A stretch of 64,000 nucleotides of DNA from Methylacidimicrobium sp. AP8. Its GTDB lineage: Bacteria; Verrucomicrobiota; Verrucomicrobiia; Methylacidiphilales; Methylacidiphilaceae. A program made the translations under genes and the position numbers. Of this stretch, positions 38,053 to 47,536 are shown piece by piece. Position 1 is the first letter of the stretch. Each line of letters starts with the position of its first letter. The notes beneath the pieces were generated by a model. It ran no database searches. It worked only from the letters and a program-made list of their open reading frames with translations, and was not told the origin of the DNA. The stretch lies in NCBI RefSeq assembly GCF_903064525.1, contig NZ_LR797830.1, positions 2,232,001 through 2,296,000 on the forward strand, written 5' to 3'.

Positions 38053-39951
38053 ATGCGTTGGCCCAAGGAATACGATGTGATTGTGGTCGGCGGCGGGCAC
38101 GCAGGCGTGGAAGCGGCCTTGGCGGCCGCACGAATGGGGTGCGAGGCGCTTCTGCTGACCCTGCAGCTCGACACGATTGGCCAGATGTCCTGCAATCCCT
38201 CGATCGGAGGGGTGGCGAAGGGAATTTTAGTACGGGAGATCGACGCGCTGGGCGGCGTCATGGCGCAAAACGCGGACGCCACCGGCATCCAATTCCGGAT
38301 GCTCAACCGCCGGAAGGGCCCGAGCGTGCAGGCTCCGCGCGCCCAGTGCGACAAGAAAGCCTATCAATTCCGCCTCAAGGCGCTCTGCGAATCGATGCCG
38401 GGCTTGGACATCCAGCAGGGCTCGGTCGCCAGGCTTTGCGTCAAGGACGATGCCGTGGAAGGGCTGCTGACCGACCTTGGAGTCGAGTTTCGGGCGAAGG
38501 CGATCGTTATCACTACGGGAACGTTTCTTCGCGGGTTGATTCACGTCGGATCAGAGCAACGCCCGGGCGGGAGAGCGGGTGAGGGGAGCAGCGGATTGTC
38601 GCTCGAGCTCAAGAGGCTGGGATTCGAGATCGGACGACTGAAGACCGGAACCCCGCCCCGCGTCAACGGGCGGACGATCGACTTCCAAGCTTGCGAGCGG
38701 CAGCCCGGGGATGTCCCCCCGCCGATCTTTTCACTTTTCCCCGAGGAGCTGCAGAGAAGGGAAGGGGATCCCTTTACTCTCAACTGGTGGGACGGCCGCC
38801 TGTTCCACGTGGAACAATTGCCCTGCTGGATCACCTACACGACGCCGGAGACGCATCGATTGATCCGGGACAACCTCCATCTCTCGGCCGTCTATTCGGG
38901 GAGCATCGAGGGCGTAGGTCCTCGCTACTGCCCTTCGATCGAGGACAAGGTCGTCCGCTTCGCCGAGCGTGAGCGTCACCAGATCTTTCTAGAACCCGAG
39001 GGAAGGCAGACCCAGGAGTTCTATGTCAATGGCTGTTCGACCAGCCTTCCCTTTGACATCCAATGCGCCTTCCTCCGCACGATCCCCGGCCTCGAGAATG
39101 CCCATATCCTGCGCCCCGGATACGCGGTGGAGTATGACTACTGTCCGGCGACACAACTTTTCCCCTCTCTGGAGACCAAGCGAATCCGAAGCCTCTTCCT
39201 AGCCGGGCAGATCAACGGGACATCCGGCTACGAGGAAGCCGCCGCCCAAGGAATCCTCGCTGGAATCAACGCCGCCCGCGCCGCACGGGGAGATCCTCCG
39301 GTCGTGCTCCGCCGCGACCAAGCCTACATCGGAGTCCTGATCGACGATTTGGTGACCCGTCCGATCCGGGAGCCCTATCGCATGTTCACCGCGCGAGCGG
39401 AGCATCGGCTCGTTTTGCGCCACGATAACGCCGATGTCCGCCTCTCCGAAATCGGCTGCTCCGTCGGATCTCTTCCGCCGTACCGGCGCAAGCTGTGGTT
39501 TGCGAAGAAGCGGCGCATCGAAGAGGTGACCAGAGCTTTAGCCGAAGCCAAAACGGAAGGCGGCTCCCTCTTCGAACGCCTTCGGCGCCCGGATTTTCGC
39601 TGGGCCGACCTCCCGGAACCCTTTCGGAGCGTGGAACCGGACATCGCCGCACATCTCGAGTGCGAAATCAAATACGCGGGCTACATTGTTCGCGAACGGG
39701 CCCAGATCGAGCGCCTTCGGTCGATGGAAGAGACCCTTCTCCCCCCCTGGCTCGATTTCCAAACCATCCTCGGCCTCAAACAGGAGGCGCGGGAAAAATT
39801 GCAACAGATCCGCCCGTCAACCCTGGGACAAGCCGCCCGGATTCCCGGAGTCAACCCAGCCGACCTAGCCGTCCTGATGGTCGCTCTCAAGAAAGGGAAT
39901 CCCAACCCGGTTTCCCAAGCGTCGGAAAGCCCTCCCGAGGACAAGCGATGA
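38053..39951 (+). CDS. mnmG: tRNA uridine-5-carboxymethylaminomethyl modification enzyme MnmG (GidA)
   Basis: A 632-residue FAD enzyme that, with MnmE, modifies the wobble uridine of certain tRNAs. The dinucleotide motif is [54 protein letters not shown]-like [11 protein letters not shown] and [16 protein letters not shown] are signature blocks. Full length. ATG 38053 was preferred over TTG 38035. Confidence 0.96.
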   Translation: MRWPKEYDVIVVGGGHAGVEAALAAARMGCEALLLTLQLDTIGQMSCNPSIGGVAKGILVREIDALGGVMAQNADATGIQFRMLNRRKGPSVQAPRAQCDKKAYQFRLKALCESMPGLDIQQGSVARLCVKDDAVEGLLTDLGVEFRAKAIVITTGTFLRGLIHVGSEQRPGGRAGEGSSGLSLELKRLGFEIGRLKTGTPPRVNGRTIDFQACERQPGDVPPPIFSLFPEELQRREGDPFTLNWWDGRLFHVEQLPCWITYTTPETHRLIRDNLHLSAVYSGSIEGVGPRYCPSIEDKVVRFAERERHQIFLEPEGRQTQEFYVNGCSTSLPFDIQCAFLRTIPGLENAHILRPGYAVEYDYCPATQLFPSLETKRIRSLFLAGQINGTSGYEEAAAQGILAGINAARAARGDPPVVLRRDQAYIGVLIDDLVTRPIREPYRMFTARAEHRLVLRHDNADVRLSEIGCSVGSLPPYRRKLWFAKKRRIEEVTRALAEAKTEGGSLFERLRRPDFRWADLPEPFRSVEPDIAAHLECEIKYAGYIVRERAQIERLRSMEETLLPPWLDFQTILGLKQEAREKLQQIRPSTLGQAARIPGVNPADLAVLMVALKKGNPNPVSQASESPPEDKR

Positions 39952-40643
39952 CCGCGACTTCCCGCTACCGGCTCTTCCTGGATTCCCTCCGTCGGCAGAT
40001 CCCGGAGCTCCCTCCGGATCAAGCCCTTCTCCGGATGCGTGAGGGACCGGCCATCTCCATCGACCTGCGCCAACCCCGCGAATGGACCGCGGGACACCTC
40101 CCAAGGGCGATCAACCTGCAGCTCGACCGTCTCCCCGAGGAAGTGGATTCCCGAATCCCGGACGCTGCGGTCCCCATCCTCTGCTATAGCCGCGTCGGCA
40201 ATCGATCTCTGCTCGCCGCGGACCTCCTTGTGCGCATGGGCTTCCCCACCGTCTACTCCCTGGCCGGAGGTTGGCAGGCATGGCTCCAGGCGGCTCTGCC
40301 GGTCGAAGCCGGCAGCTATCCCCCTTGCCGTCCGCCTGACGAACGCCTGGCCGGGGTCGCGCAGCTCCCCCACCTCATCGATTCGATCCGCCGCCTAGCC
40401 GCAGGTCTGGCACCCTCGATCGCTTCCTTCTTGGACAAGGAGGATCGCGCGGTCATGGAATTTCTCTGCGTCGATCCCCAGACGATGGAGCAAGTCGTCC
40501 TTTCCTCCGGCTCGGATGCCGAGGTCGTGGCGCTCCTCAAACGAATCCTCGGTCCCTCCTGGCCGACCGATCATGCGATTCGTGAATTCAACCAGCGGAT
40601 CTTGCAACGCCGCAAGCGTGCAGAGCCGACCCACCCCTCGTAA
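39948..40643 (+). CDS. Rhodanese domain fused to a DUF5069-like domain
   Basis: A 231-residue protein. Residues of about 25-120 are a single rhodanese domain with [21 protein letters not shown] and the persulfide-loop Cys in [11 protein letters not shown]. The C-terminal 100 residues ([43 protein letters not shown]) resemble DUF5069. It starts with ATGA overlap on mnmG, so sulfur transfer linked to tRNA modification is a reasonable guess, not proven. The DUF5069 assignment is by eye. Confidence 0.75.
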   Translation: MTATSRYRLFLDSLRRQIPELPPDQALLRMREGPAISIDLRQPREWTAGHLPRAINLQLDRLPEEVDSRIPDAAVPILCYSRVGNRSLLAADLLVRMGFPTVYSLAGGWQAWLQAALPVEAGSYPPCRPPDERLAGVAQLPHLIDSIRRLAAGLAPSIASFLDKEDRAVMEFLCVDPQTMEQVVLSSGSDAEVVALLKRILGPSWPTDHAIREFNQRILQRRKRAEPTHPS

Positions 40644-40709
40644 AGCATCTATGGGGCGCCGGCTCCGGGGCGGATCTCCCAACCCACCGCTCCGGGCAGG
40701 AGCGAAGCG

Positions 40710-42959
40710 ATGCGAGACAACCGCCCTCCCCTATCCCCCATCCCGCAATGCCCGAATCGTCCCACGCCGGCCATCCGCGCCCCGCTTTTCCTGCCCGCGC
40801 TCACCTTCGCCGGCGGATGCACCTGGGGCTTCGGCTCCCCTGCTCTTTTCTGGCCGGCCCTCGCGATGGTCTTCCTCCTGGGCGTTCTCTGGCTTCGCTC
40901 CCGGCGAGAGACGGGCTCCCTCCTCTCTTTTCTCGGGATAGTCCTCTTTCTCGGCGTCGGCAGCGCTGCCTTCCACAAAGGATGGCGCCCCGCCGACGAC
41001 CTTCGCCGCCTCCCTCGCTCCAAGTTCCAACCCGACTGCCGCTGGGAGGGGACGATCCAAAGCGTGCCCCTCGAAAAGGAACGGGAAGGCTCCCCCGCTG
41101 CGACGGCGATTCTCGGCATACGCCGAGCATGGCTCTCCGGAGCCTGGCGCCCCGCTTCCGGCCGAGTGCTTCTCGAAGTTCGCTCCGGTCCCGGCGCCCG
41201 GATCGTCCTAGGACAGCGCCTTTCCGTCCGCGGAGGGCTCAGGCGTCCCGGTGCACCGCGCAACCCCGGAGAGCCGGATTGGCGGGAGATCCTGTCGGTC
41301 CATCGCATCGCCTACCGCTTGCCGGCCTCTTGGCGCGACATCGTGCCCCTGGACACCGGCAGTTGGACCGGTCGGAGCATCGCCGCAGCGCGGCGTTGGG
41401 CTCGGCGCCTCCTGCAGGCGGGCATCGAAAGCGACCCCCAAGCCGTCGCTCTCCTTTCCGGAATGATCTACGGCCAAACCGGGGGATTGCCCGCAAAAAC
41501 CGAAGAAGAGTTTCGCCTCGCCGGCGCCTATCACGTCTTCGCCGTGAGTGGCCAGAACGTCACGGCCGTCCTGGCCGTAGGTCTGGCTCTGTACGAGGCA
41601 GGAAGAATCTCCCGATGGAGATGGGGTTGTGCTCTCTTGCCCGTCGTCGCCTTCTATGCGCTTCTCTCCGGCGGTTCGGCCAGCGCGGCACGAGCGGCCT
41701 TCCTCTCCGCCCTCGTCCTGGTGGCATGGCTCGTCCGCCGGCCCATCCGGCTCTTGAACCTTTGGGCGGCCGCCCTTCTCCTTTTCCTCGGCCTCGATCC
41801 CCTCTCCGTCCGGGACGTGAGCCTCCAACTCTCCTTTGGAGTCGTCCTGGCTCTCCTACTGCTCGGGCCGCCCCTCGCCGCATGGATGTCAGCCCCCTTC
41901 CGACCGGATCCGTTCATCCCGCGCACCCTTCTTCCCCGGCGGGCGCGCCTGATCGAAGCCTTGGGCGGAGGAGCAGCCCTCCTCCTGGCCTCGTCTCTCG
42001 CGGCATCCATGGGCGCCCTCCCTTTCGAGATCCTCCATTTCCATTTCGTCAGCCTCATTGGCCCCTTCGCCAACCTGCTCATCGTGCCGCTGGCCGAGCT
42101 CATCATGACTGTGGGCGTTCTTTCTCTCTCCCTCGGTAGCCTCTGTCCGCTCTTCGCCGTGCTCCTCAACAACGCGAACTGGCTTTTTGCCCATCTGCTC
42201 CTCGCCACGGTCTCTTTCGCATCCCACCTGCCTGCCGCCGGCATCGCCGCCCCGGATCCCCGCGCGCTTCTCTCCCGGTCCTCCGCCCTCCAGCTTTTCT
42301 TCCCCGCCATCCCCCTGGGGTCGGCTTGCCTCATCCGCTCCGAAGGCAAGGTCTTTCTGGTTTGTGAAAGCCAAAGAAGCGTCTGCCTCGCCCGAGTCGA
42401 GCCGATCCGCCGCTTCTACGGGTGGAACTGGCTCGACGGAGAGCTTCGACAAGAGGGGGAGACCTGGCTGGCTGCCCCGCGAAGGCCGTGGGGCACCGAC
42501 CCGCCCCTCGCCCCCTTCGAGCAGCTCCATCCGACGGGGTCTCTCCGCCTGGAGCCCGGATTCGATTCCTACCCGACCCGATATTGGGTGACTCCTCGCC
42601 CGGTCTTGCTGATCGCGGCGACCGGCTACCCCGTTCTGGTTCTCGGTGTTTCGCCCTCCAGAGGAGAGATTCCCCCGGCGATGATGGATCTCTCCCTGAC
42701 GCCGCGCGCGGATAGGCCCGCGCAACGCCTGCGCCTCATCCTCAGACCGGACGGAGCCTGGCTCGCTGAGGACGGCTCACCACACCCTCCGGTAATTGTG
42801 CGTAGCCTGGGAAACTCCGCCGTCGAGGTCCGCCTCTACCCTCGCCATGTTGCCTTTCGTCCGTATCGAGGAAGGCCCGTCTTCTATCCCGCTGCCGCTC
42901 CACAAGGCGACGGGGCCGCCAACCAAATCCCCTCCTCTCCGGAAGGAGTCGTCCAGTAG
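40710..42959 (+). CDS. comEC: ComEC/Rec2-family DNA-uptake channel, without recognisable C-terminal nuclease
   Basis: A 749-residue polytopic membrane protein. An N-terminal membrane part and a beta-rich DUF4131-like region precede the competence core: LLSGMIYGQTGGLPAKTEEEF, YHVFAVSGQNVTAVLAV, LLSGGSASAARAAFLSAL and QLSFGVVLALLLLGPPLA. ComEC passes single-stranded DNA across the inner membrane during transformation. After the helices the last 230 residues are predicted soluble, but the HxHxDH motif of the usual metallo-beta-lactamase domain is absent. Its 3' end overlaps the convergent methyltransferase gene by 76 bp. Confidence 0.88.
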   Translation: MRDNRPPLSPIPQCPNRPTPAIRAPLFLPALTFAGGCTWGFGSPALFWPALAMVFLLGVLWLRSRRETGSLLSFLGIVLFLGVGSAAFHKGWRPADDLRRLPRSKFQPDCRWEGTIQSVPLEKEREGSPAATAILGIRRAWLSGAWRPASGRVLLEVRSGPGARIVLGQRLSVRGGLRRPGAPRNPGEPDWREILSVHRIAYRLPASWRDIVPLDTGSWTGRSIAAARRWARRLLQAGIESDPQAVALLSGMIYGQTGGLPAKTEEEFRLAGAYHVFAVSGQNVTAVLAVGLALYEAGRISRWRWGCALLPVVAFYALLSGGSASAARAAFLSALVLVAWLVRRPIRLLNLWAAALLLFLGLDPLSVRDVSLQLSFGVVLALLLLGPPLAAWMSAPFRPDPFIPRTLLPRRARLIEALGGGAALLLASSLAASMGALPFEILHFHFVSLIGPFANLLIVPLAELIMTVGVLSLSLGSLCPLFAVLLNNANWLFAHLLLATVSFASHLPAAGIAAPDPRALLSRSSALQLFFPAIPLGSACLIRSEGKVFLVCESQRSVCLARVEPIRRFYGWNWLDGELRQEGETWLAAPRRPWGTDPPLAPFEQLHPTGSLRLEPGFDSYPTRYWVTPRPVLLIAATGYPVLVLGVSPSRGEIPPAMMDLSLTPRADRPAQRLRLILRPDGAWLAEDGSPHPPVIVRSLGNSAVEVRLYPRHVAFRPYRGRPVFYPAAAPQGDGAANQIPSSPEGVVQ

Positions 42960-43885
42960 CAGAGGGGGTCGAAACGGCTCGCACGCAGAAGCCGGTCCAG
43001 CTCTTCCCGGGCGAACCGGCAGCTCGAGAAGAGCCGGAGGTTCTCCCCGCCCCCGACCCGTACCGATGAGCCGTCTTCCAAGGGCACCTCTCGGCTCCTT
43101 TTCCAACGAACCGTTGCCTCATACCGGATACATCCCTTCCCCTCGACCATCCTCATGCGGTAGTCCTCCACCAGATCGCTGATTCCCCAATCGCGGAGGA
43201 GCTCGGTCAACCAGAGACGCGTCGGGCGGTTCGCGTATTGCGTCAGGATCCGCGCCGCCGATTCCCGATAGCCTGGCGCACGCTCCGCCGCAACCGGAAC
43301 GAGGTTGGTCCCCAACAGGAGTAGGTCCCGAGGAAAAAGCTGCGCACGCAGCGCTCGCAAAAAGCTTTCCGCAGAGAGGTTGGGAAGCAAGCCGAATGCG
43401 GTAACCAGCCGCGGCTCTCCCTCGCCGCGTCCGATCCGCTCGAGCAGGTCCGGCAGAAGGACGTCGGCCAAGACAAGGCGGGCTCCCCCTCCGCCGCCGC
43501 GGCTGACCCTTCCCGCTTCGAGCAAGAGGGAAAGACTTCCGTCGACGCAGATCCAATCCGGCTTCCACGATCGAGCCCGCAGCTCCGTGTAGACGACCAG
43601 GTCCTTCTCCCCGGTCCCACAACCCAAGGAGATCAGCTGGCCCGGCCCTTCCGCGAGAAGTGCGACCGCCTCTCGCGCCGCTCGCCGGTAGAATTCTCTC
43701 CCCTCGCTCCCGGCAAAAGGAGAATAGCGGCGGAAGAGGGCTATCCAGAGATTGGCCTGGCGTGCCGTCGCGTAGTGAAAAGCAGGAGCAATTTCCCCGT
43801 TCTCCAGGGAAGAGCGCTTCGCGGCCATCCAAGCCGACGGCAGATGCGACTCGGCGACCTCAATACCGGTGAACCCGTTTTTCAT
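42884..43885 (-). CDS. EgtD-like SAM-dependent methyltransferase
   Basis: A 333-residue Rossmann methyltransferase. LISLGCGTGEKDLVVYTEL is the SAM-binding loop, WICVDGSLSLLLEA contributes the acidic second motif, and RLVTAFGLLPNL the third; the layout resembles histidine N-alpha-methyltransferase EgtD. The residues specific for histidine binding could not be confirmed and no EgtB-like gene is adjacent, so only the methyltransferase class is firm. ATG 43885 (MKNGFTG) is 44 bp from the divergent SDR gene. Confidence 0.68.
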   Translation of the reverse strand: MKNGFTGIEVAESHLPSAWMAAKRSSLENGEIAPAFHYATARQANLWIALFRRYSPFAGSEGREFYRRAAREAVALLAEGPGQLISLGCGTGEKDLVVYTELRARSWKPDWICVDGSLSLLLEAGRVSRGGGGGARLVLADVLLPDLLERIGRGEGEPRLVTAFGLLPNLSAESFLRALRAQLFPRDLLLLGTNLVPVAAERAPGYRESAARILTQYANRPTRLWLTELLRDWGISDLVEDYRMRMVEGKGCIRYEATVRWKRSREVPLEDGSSVRVGGGENLRLFSSCRFAREELDRLLRASRFDPLCYWTTPSGEEGIWLAAPSPCGAAAG

Positions 43886-43929
43886 GGCCCTTTTCCGCTT
43901 TTTCTCTTTATAAGAAGCTGCGCAGGAGA

Positions 43930-44664
43930 ATGGAACCACCGCAACGCAAAAAAGTGGCGCTTGTCACCGGAGCCGGACGTGGGCTCGGGGCCTATCTGGC
44001 CCGCAAACTCGGCCGGGATGGATGGTCGGTCGCCGTCCACTACCATTCCAGCCGGGAGGGCGCTTGCGAGGTTGTCGAGGAACTACGGGCCGAAGGCGGC
44101 GATGCCGAGGCATTTCAAGCCGACCTCGTCCGCCAAGCCGAAGCGGAATCTCTGCTCGAAGCCGTGAAAAAGCGCTTCGGCTCCTTGCGCCTCTTGATCA
44201 ACAACTCCGGAGTCTATCCTCCGGTCGGGCTCCTCCAAACTCGGGAAGAAGACTGGCAGCTCGGCTGGCAGACCACCGCGACGGCGACGCTCTTTACGAC
44301 TCTGGCCGCGCTCCCGTTGCTCCGATCATCCGGGGCGGGACGAATCGTGAACATCGGCGACTCGGCTTGCGACCGGCTTGGCGCGCGCGAGATGGCCCTG
44401 GGATATCACATCGGAAAGATCGGTGTCTACCTGCTCTCCCGCTCCTTTGCCCGCGAAGAGGCCCGCCACGGGCTTACCGTAAACGTCGTCTCTCCCGGAT
44501 ACCTCGCCGAAAGCGTCAACCTCCCCCCGCTCTCCAAGATCCCCGCGGGCCGCTTCGGCACTCATGAGGATCTCTGGACCGCCATCCGGTTCCTCATCGA
44601 CGAGAAAAGCGGCTACGTGACCGGCTCCCATATCGTGGTCAGCGGCGGATGGAATCTGCGATAG
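43930..44664 (+). CDS. Short-chain dehydrogenase/reductase (FabG/pteridine-reductase-like)
   Basis: A 244-residue SDR enzyme: NADPH-binding ALVTGAGRGLGAYLARKL, a structural LINNSGVYPP and the catalytic Tyr/Lys pair in GYHIGKIGVYLLSR, followed by GLTVNVVSPGYL and a C-terminal GSHIVVSGGW. The Arg-rich coenzyme loop suggests NADPH. The substrate is unknown; pteridine reductase/FolM-type and ketoacyl reductases share this pattern. It precedes ribE by 10 bp, perhaps hinting at a pterin or flavin connection. Confidence 0.82.
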   Translation: MEPPQRKKVALVTGAGRGLGAYLARKLGRDGWSVAVHYHSSREGACEVVEELRAEGGDAEAFQADLVRQAEAESLLEAVKKRFGSLRLLINNSGVYPPVGLLQTREEDWQLGWQTTATATLFTTLAALPLLRSSGAGRIVNIGDSACDRLGAREMALGYHIGKIGVYLLSRSFAREEARHGLTVNVVSPGYLAESVNLPPLSKIPAGRFGTHEDLWTAIRFLIDEKSGYVTGSHIVVSGGWNLR

Positions 44665-44674
44665 GCGCTCTCTT

Positions 44675-45277
44675 ATGTTCACCGGCATCGTCGAATCCGT
44701 GGGGCGCGTCGAGGAACCCCCGACAGCCGATCATCCCGCACTCTGGATCGACGCCGGAGCGCTCGCCGAGGGGCTCCGCCCGGGAGATAGCGTGGCGGTC
44801 AACGGCTGTTGTCTGACGGTGACGGCCCGCCAAGGGGGGCTCCTACGGTTCGACACGCTCGAGGAGACGCGGAAGCGATCCAATATCGGCCTCTTGGCCA
44901 AGGAGGATCTGGTAAATTTGGAACGTCCGGTTGCGGTCGGCTCCCGGATCAACGGCCATTTCGTAACCGGGCACGTTGATGGATTGTCGCGCCTCCTGGA
45001 GATTCACGACCGGGGCTCCGAGCATGAGCTCTGGCTGGAACGCCCCGCGCCATGGGAGGCGCTGATCGTGCCCAAGGGGAGTGTGGCCGTCGACGGCATC
45101 AGCCTGACTGTCGGCTCCGCCAGGGAAGACCGGTTCTCGGTCTGGATTACGCCCTTCACCTGGCAGGCGACCAACCTTCGGACCAAGCGGCCAGGCGATC
45201 TTCTCAACATCGAGGTGGATATCCTCGCCCGCTATGTCGCCGCCCAGAGGGGAAGGCCGCTCTCCGCAGGCGCTTGA
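44675..45277 (+). CDS. ribE: Riboflavin synthase alpha chain
   Basis: A 200-residue enzyme built of two homologous lumazine-binding barrels: MFTGIVESVGRV with VAVNGCCLTVTARQGG, then GHFVTGHVDGLSR with VAVDGISLTVGSA. It dismutates two dimethyl-ribityl-lumazine molecules into riboflavin. Length and repeats are standard. It converges on argF with a 21-bp gap. Confidence 0.96.
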   Translation: MFTGIVESVGRVEEPPTADHPALWIDAGALAEGLRPGDSVAVNGCCLTVTARQGGLLRFDTLEETRKRSNIGLLAKEDLVNLERPVAVGSRINGHFVTGHVDGLSRLLEIHDRGSEHELWLERPAPWEALIVPKGSVAVDGISLTVGSAREDRFSVWITPFTWQATNLRTKRPGDLLNIEVDILARYVAAQRGRPLSAGA

Positions 45278-45298
45278 GCCCGTTCGGGGCCGTGCCGG

Positions 45299-46201
45299 CT
45301 ACCGACTCGTCAGCCAGCGAAGAAGCTCCTTTTGGACGTGGAGACGATTTTCCGCCTGATCGAAGATATCTTGAGCCCTCTCGTCGAAGAGTCCTCCCTC
45401 GATCTCCTTTCCCCGGTACGCGGGCAAGCAGTGAAGCACCAACGCGCCGGGATTCGCCCGCTCCACAAGCCGGCGATTGAGCTGATAAGGCGCAAAGGCT
45501 CTTTCCCGAAGAACGCCTTCTTCTTCTTTCCCCATGGAAATCCAGACATCCGTGTAGAGCAGGTCCGCCCCGCGGGCCGCCTCCTCGGAAGATTCGGTCT
45601 GCACGACCCACGCGTTCTCCACGTCGCAGAAATAGTCACGCGGAGCACCTATGCGGAGGTGAAACCGGAAAATCGGTGCCGCCAGCGCCCACGACCGAGC
45701 CACATTGCAGGAACCATCTCCCAGGAAGGCGACCGTCTTGCCTGCGAGCGGGCCCCGTTTCTCCTCGAAGGTAAAGATATCCGCCAGCACCTGGCAGGGA
45801 TGCTCCTGATCGGTCAGCGCGTTCACCGTGGGTATCCCACCCGAACGCGCAAAGGCCTCAAGCTCCGCCTGAGCAAAGGTACGGATCACGGCACCATCGA
45901 CCATCCGACCCAACACCCGCGCCGTGTCGTCCATGGGTTCCCCCCGGCTCAGCTGCAGCTCGGCGGCACTCAGAAAGATCGCGGAACCGCCCAGCTGCCG
46001 GATAGCGATCTCGAAGGAGACGCGGGTCCGAGTGGACGGTTTCCGGAAGAGAAGCGCCCACACTTTGCCTTGCAACGGCAGGTCGCCGACCCTTCCCCGG
46101 CTCCGCTTCTCGAGCTTCACTCGCTCGAAAAGAGCGCGTGCCTCCGTTTCATCGATATCCGTAACGGATAGGAAATGCCGGGGATCAACGGAAGAGGCCA
46201 T
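45299..46201 (-). CDS. argF: Ornithine carbamoyltransferase
   Basis: A 300-residue transferase making citrulline. It has the carbamoyl-phosphate motif RKPSTRTRVSFE, DQEHPCQVLADIFT with the His/Pro/Cys triad, FLGDGSCNVARSW, and the ornithine-binding VLHCLPAYRGKEI. It is the last gene of the argCJBDF run, 23 bp after argD. Confidence 0.96.
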   Translation of the reverse strand: MASSVDPRHFLSVTDIDETEARALFERVKLEKRSRGRVGDLPLQGKVWALLFRKPSTRTRVSFEIAIRQLGGSAIFLSAAELQLSRGEPMDDTARVLGRMVDGAVIRTFAQAELEAFARSGGIPTVNALTDQEHPCQVLADIFTFEEKRGPLAGKTVAFLGDGSCNVARSWALAAPIFRFHLRIGAPRDYFCDVENAWVVQTESSEEAARGADLLYTDVWISMGKEEEGVLRERAFAPYQLNRRLVERANPGALVLHCLPAYRGKEIEGGLFDERAQDIFDQAENRLHVQKELLRWLTSR

Positions 46202-46224
46202 GATCTGGTTGCAAACGGGTCATA

Positions 46225-47493
46225 CTACGCGGGTGGCCCATAACCCTCGTTCTCCCCCCGCTGAGCCTCCGCTTCGTTGGCAGCACGGAGGATCGCGATC
46301 GCCTCCGAGATCTCCTCGGAGGAGACATTGAGTGGGGGGAGAAGCCGGATCACGCGATCCCCGGCAGGCGCGACGAGAAATCCTCGAGCCAATAGATCTT
46401 CGGCCACGGCACGCGCGCTGCGCCGAACGCGCACTCCCAGCAGCCCTCCCAGCCCGGAAACCGATTCGATCCATCCATGATCCGGAGAAGCCATCGCCTG
46501 CACCTCCCTGCTGAGCCGCTCTCCCTTTTCCCGGATCTCCTGGCCCAGTCCCTCCGCTTCCATGTAGCGCAGAACCGCAGCGGCAACCGTGCAGGCCAGC
46601 GGCGATCCGCCGAAGGTCGATGCATGAGAACCCGGCCCGAGCAGATCCCCATACGGATCCCGGATCCAGGTAGCCCCGATCGGGAACCCTGCCGCCAGCC
46701 CTTTTGCCATGGCAACCCCGTCCGGCAGAAAGCCGGCCTCCTCTTCGCAACCCTCCATGAGCCGCTGAAAGGCCAAAAACCGGCCCGAACGGAAGGCCCC
46801 GGTTTGTACCTCATCGAAAAAGAGAAGGAGACCGTGCCGGTCGCAGATCCGGCGCAAGCCCCGTAGATACGCCCCCGTCGCCGCGCGCACTCCGCCCTCG
46901 CCCTGGATCGGCTCGACGAGAATGGCCGCCGTCGCCGGCCCGACCGAACGCTCCATCTCCGCCAGGTCGAGGAAGGGCACATGCCGAAACCCGGGGACCG
47001 CGGGACCGAATCCCCGTCTCACTTTCTCCTGCCCGGTCGCCGCCATGGCCGCCAGCGTTCGGCCATGGAACGAACCTTCTACGGTCAAGATTTCGAAGGC
47101 ACCCCGCGCTTCCCCGAAGCGCCTGGCGAGCTTGAAGAGGCATTCATTCGCTTCCGCTCCGCTGTTCGAAAAAAACACCTTTCCCGGCCCGATCCAATGC
47201 ACGAGGATCTCAGCTAGTTCCGCCCCCGCCCGGTGATAGTAGAGGTTGGAACAGTGAACCAACCGCGCGGCCGCCTCTTCCAGGGCCTTAGCCAAGACGG
47301 GGCTCGCATGGCCCAAGCCGTTCACGGCGATCCCGCCGCAAAAATCGAGGTAGCGGCGACCTTCGACATCCCAAATATAGGAACCTTTCCCTCGCGCGAA
47401 GGCGACCGGGAAGCGGGCGTAGGAAGGGACCAGATACCGCCGATACCTCTCCAGGATCTCCTCCGTAGCCTGGTTGGATCTAGAAGTGGTCAT
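46225..47493 (-). CDS. argD: Acetylornithine aminotransferase
   Basis: A 422-residue class-III PLP aminotransferase. FFSNSGAEANECLFKLAR, GSFHGRTLAAMAATGQ, LLLFFDEVQTGAFRSG and AMAKGLAAGFPIGA (PLP Lys) are intact, and ASTFGGSPLAC follows. It may also serve succinyl-diaminopimelate. It is placed between argB and argF, 43 bp after argB. Confidence 0.95.
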   Translation of the reverse strand: MTTSRSNQATEEILERYRRYLVPSYARFPVAFARGKGSYIWDVEGRRYLDFCGGIAVNGLGHASPVLAKALEEAAARLVHCSNLYYHRAGAELAEILVHWIGPGKVFFSNSGAEANECLFKLARRFGEARGAFEILTVEGSFHGRTLAAMAATGQEKVRRGFGPAVPGFRHVPFLDLAEMERSVGPATAAILVEPIQGEGGVRAATGAYLRGLRRICDRHGLLLFFDEVQTGAFRSGRFLAFQRLMEGCEEEAGFLPDGVAMAKGLAAGFPIGATWIRDPYGDLLGPGSHASTFGGSPLACTVAAAVLRYMEAEGLGQEIREKGERLSREVQAMASPDHGWIESVSGLGGLLGVRVRRSARAVAEDLLARGFLVAPAGDRVIRLLPPLNVSSEEISEAIAILRAANEAEAQRGENEGYGPPA

Positions 47494-47536
47494 GAGACAA
47501 AAACCGGCCGAAGATGCGCTGCCGCAACCAGCCCCC

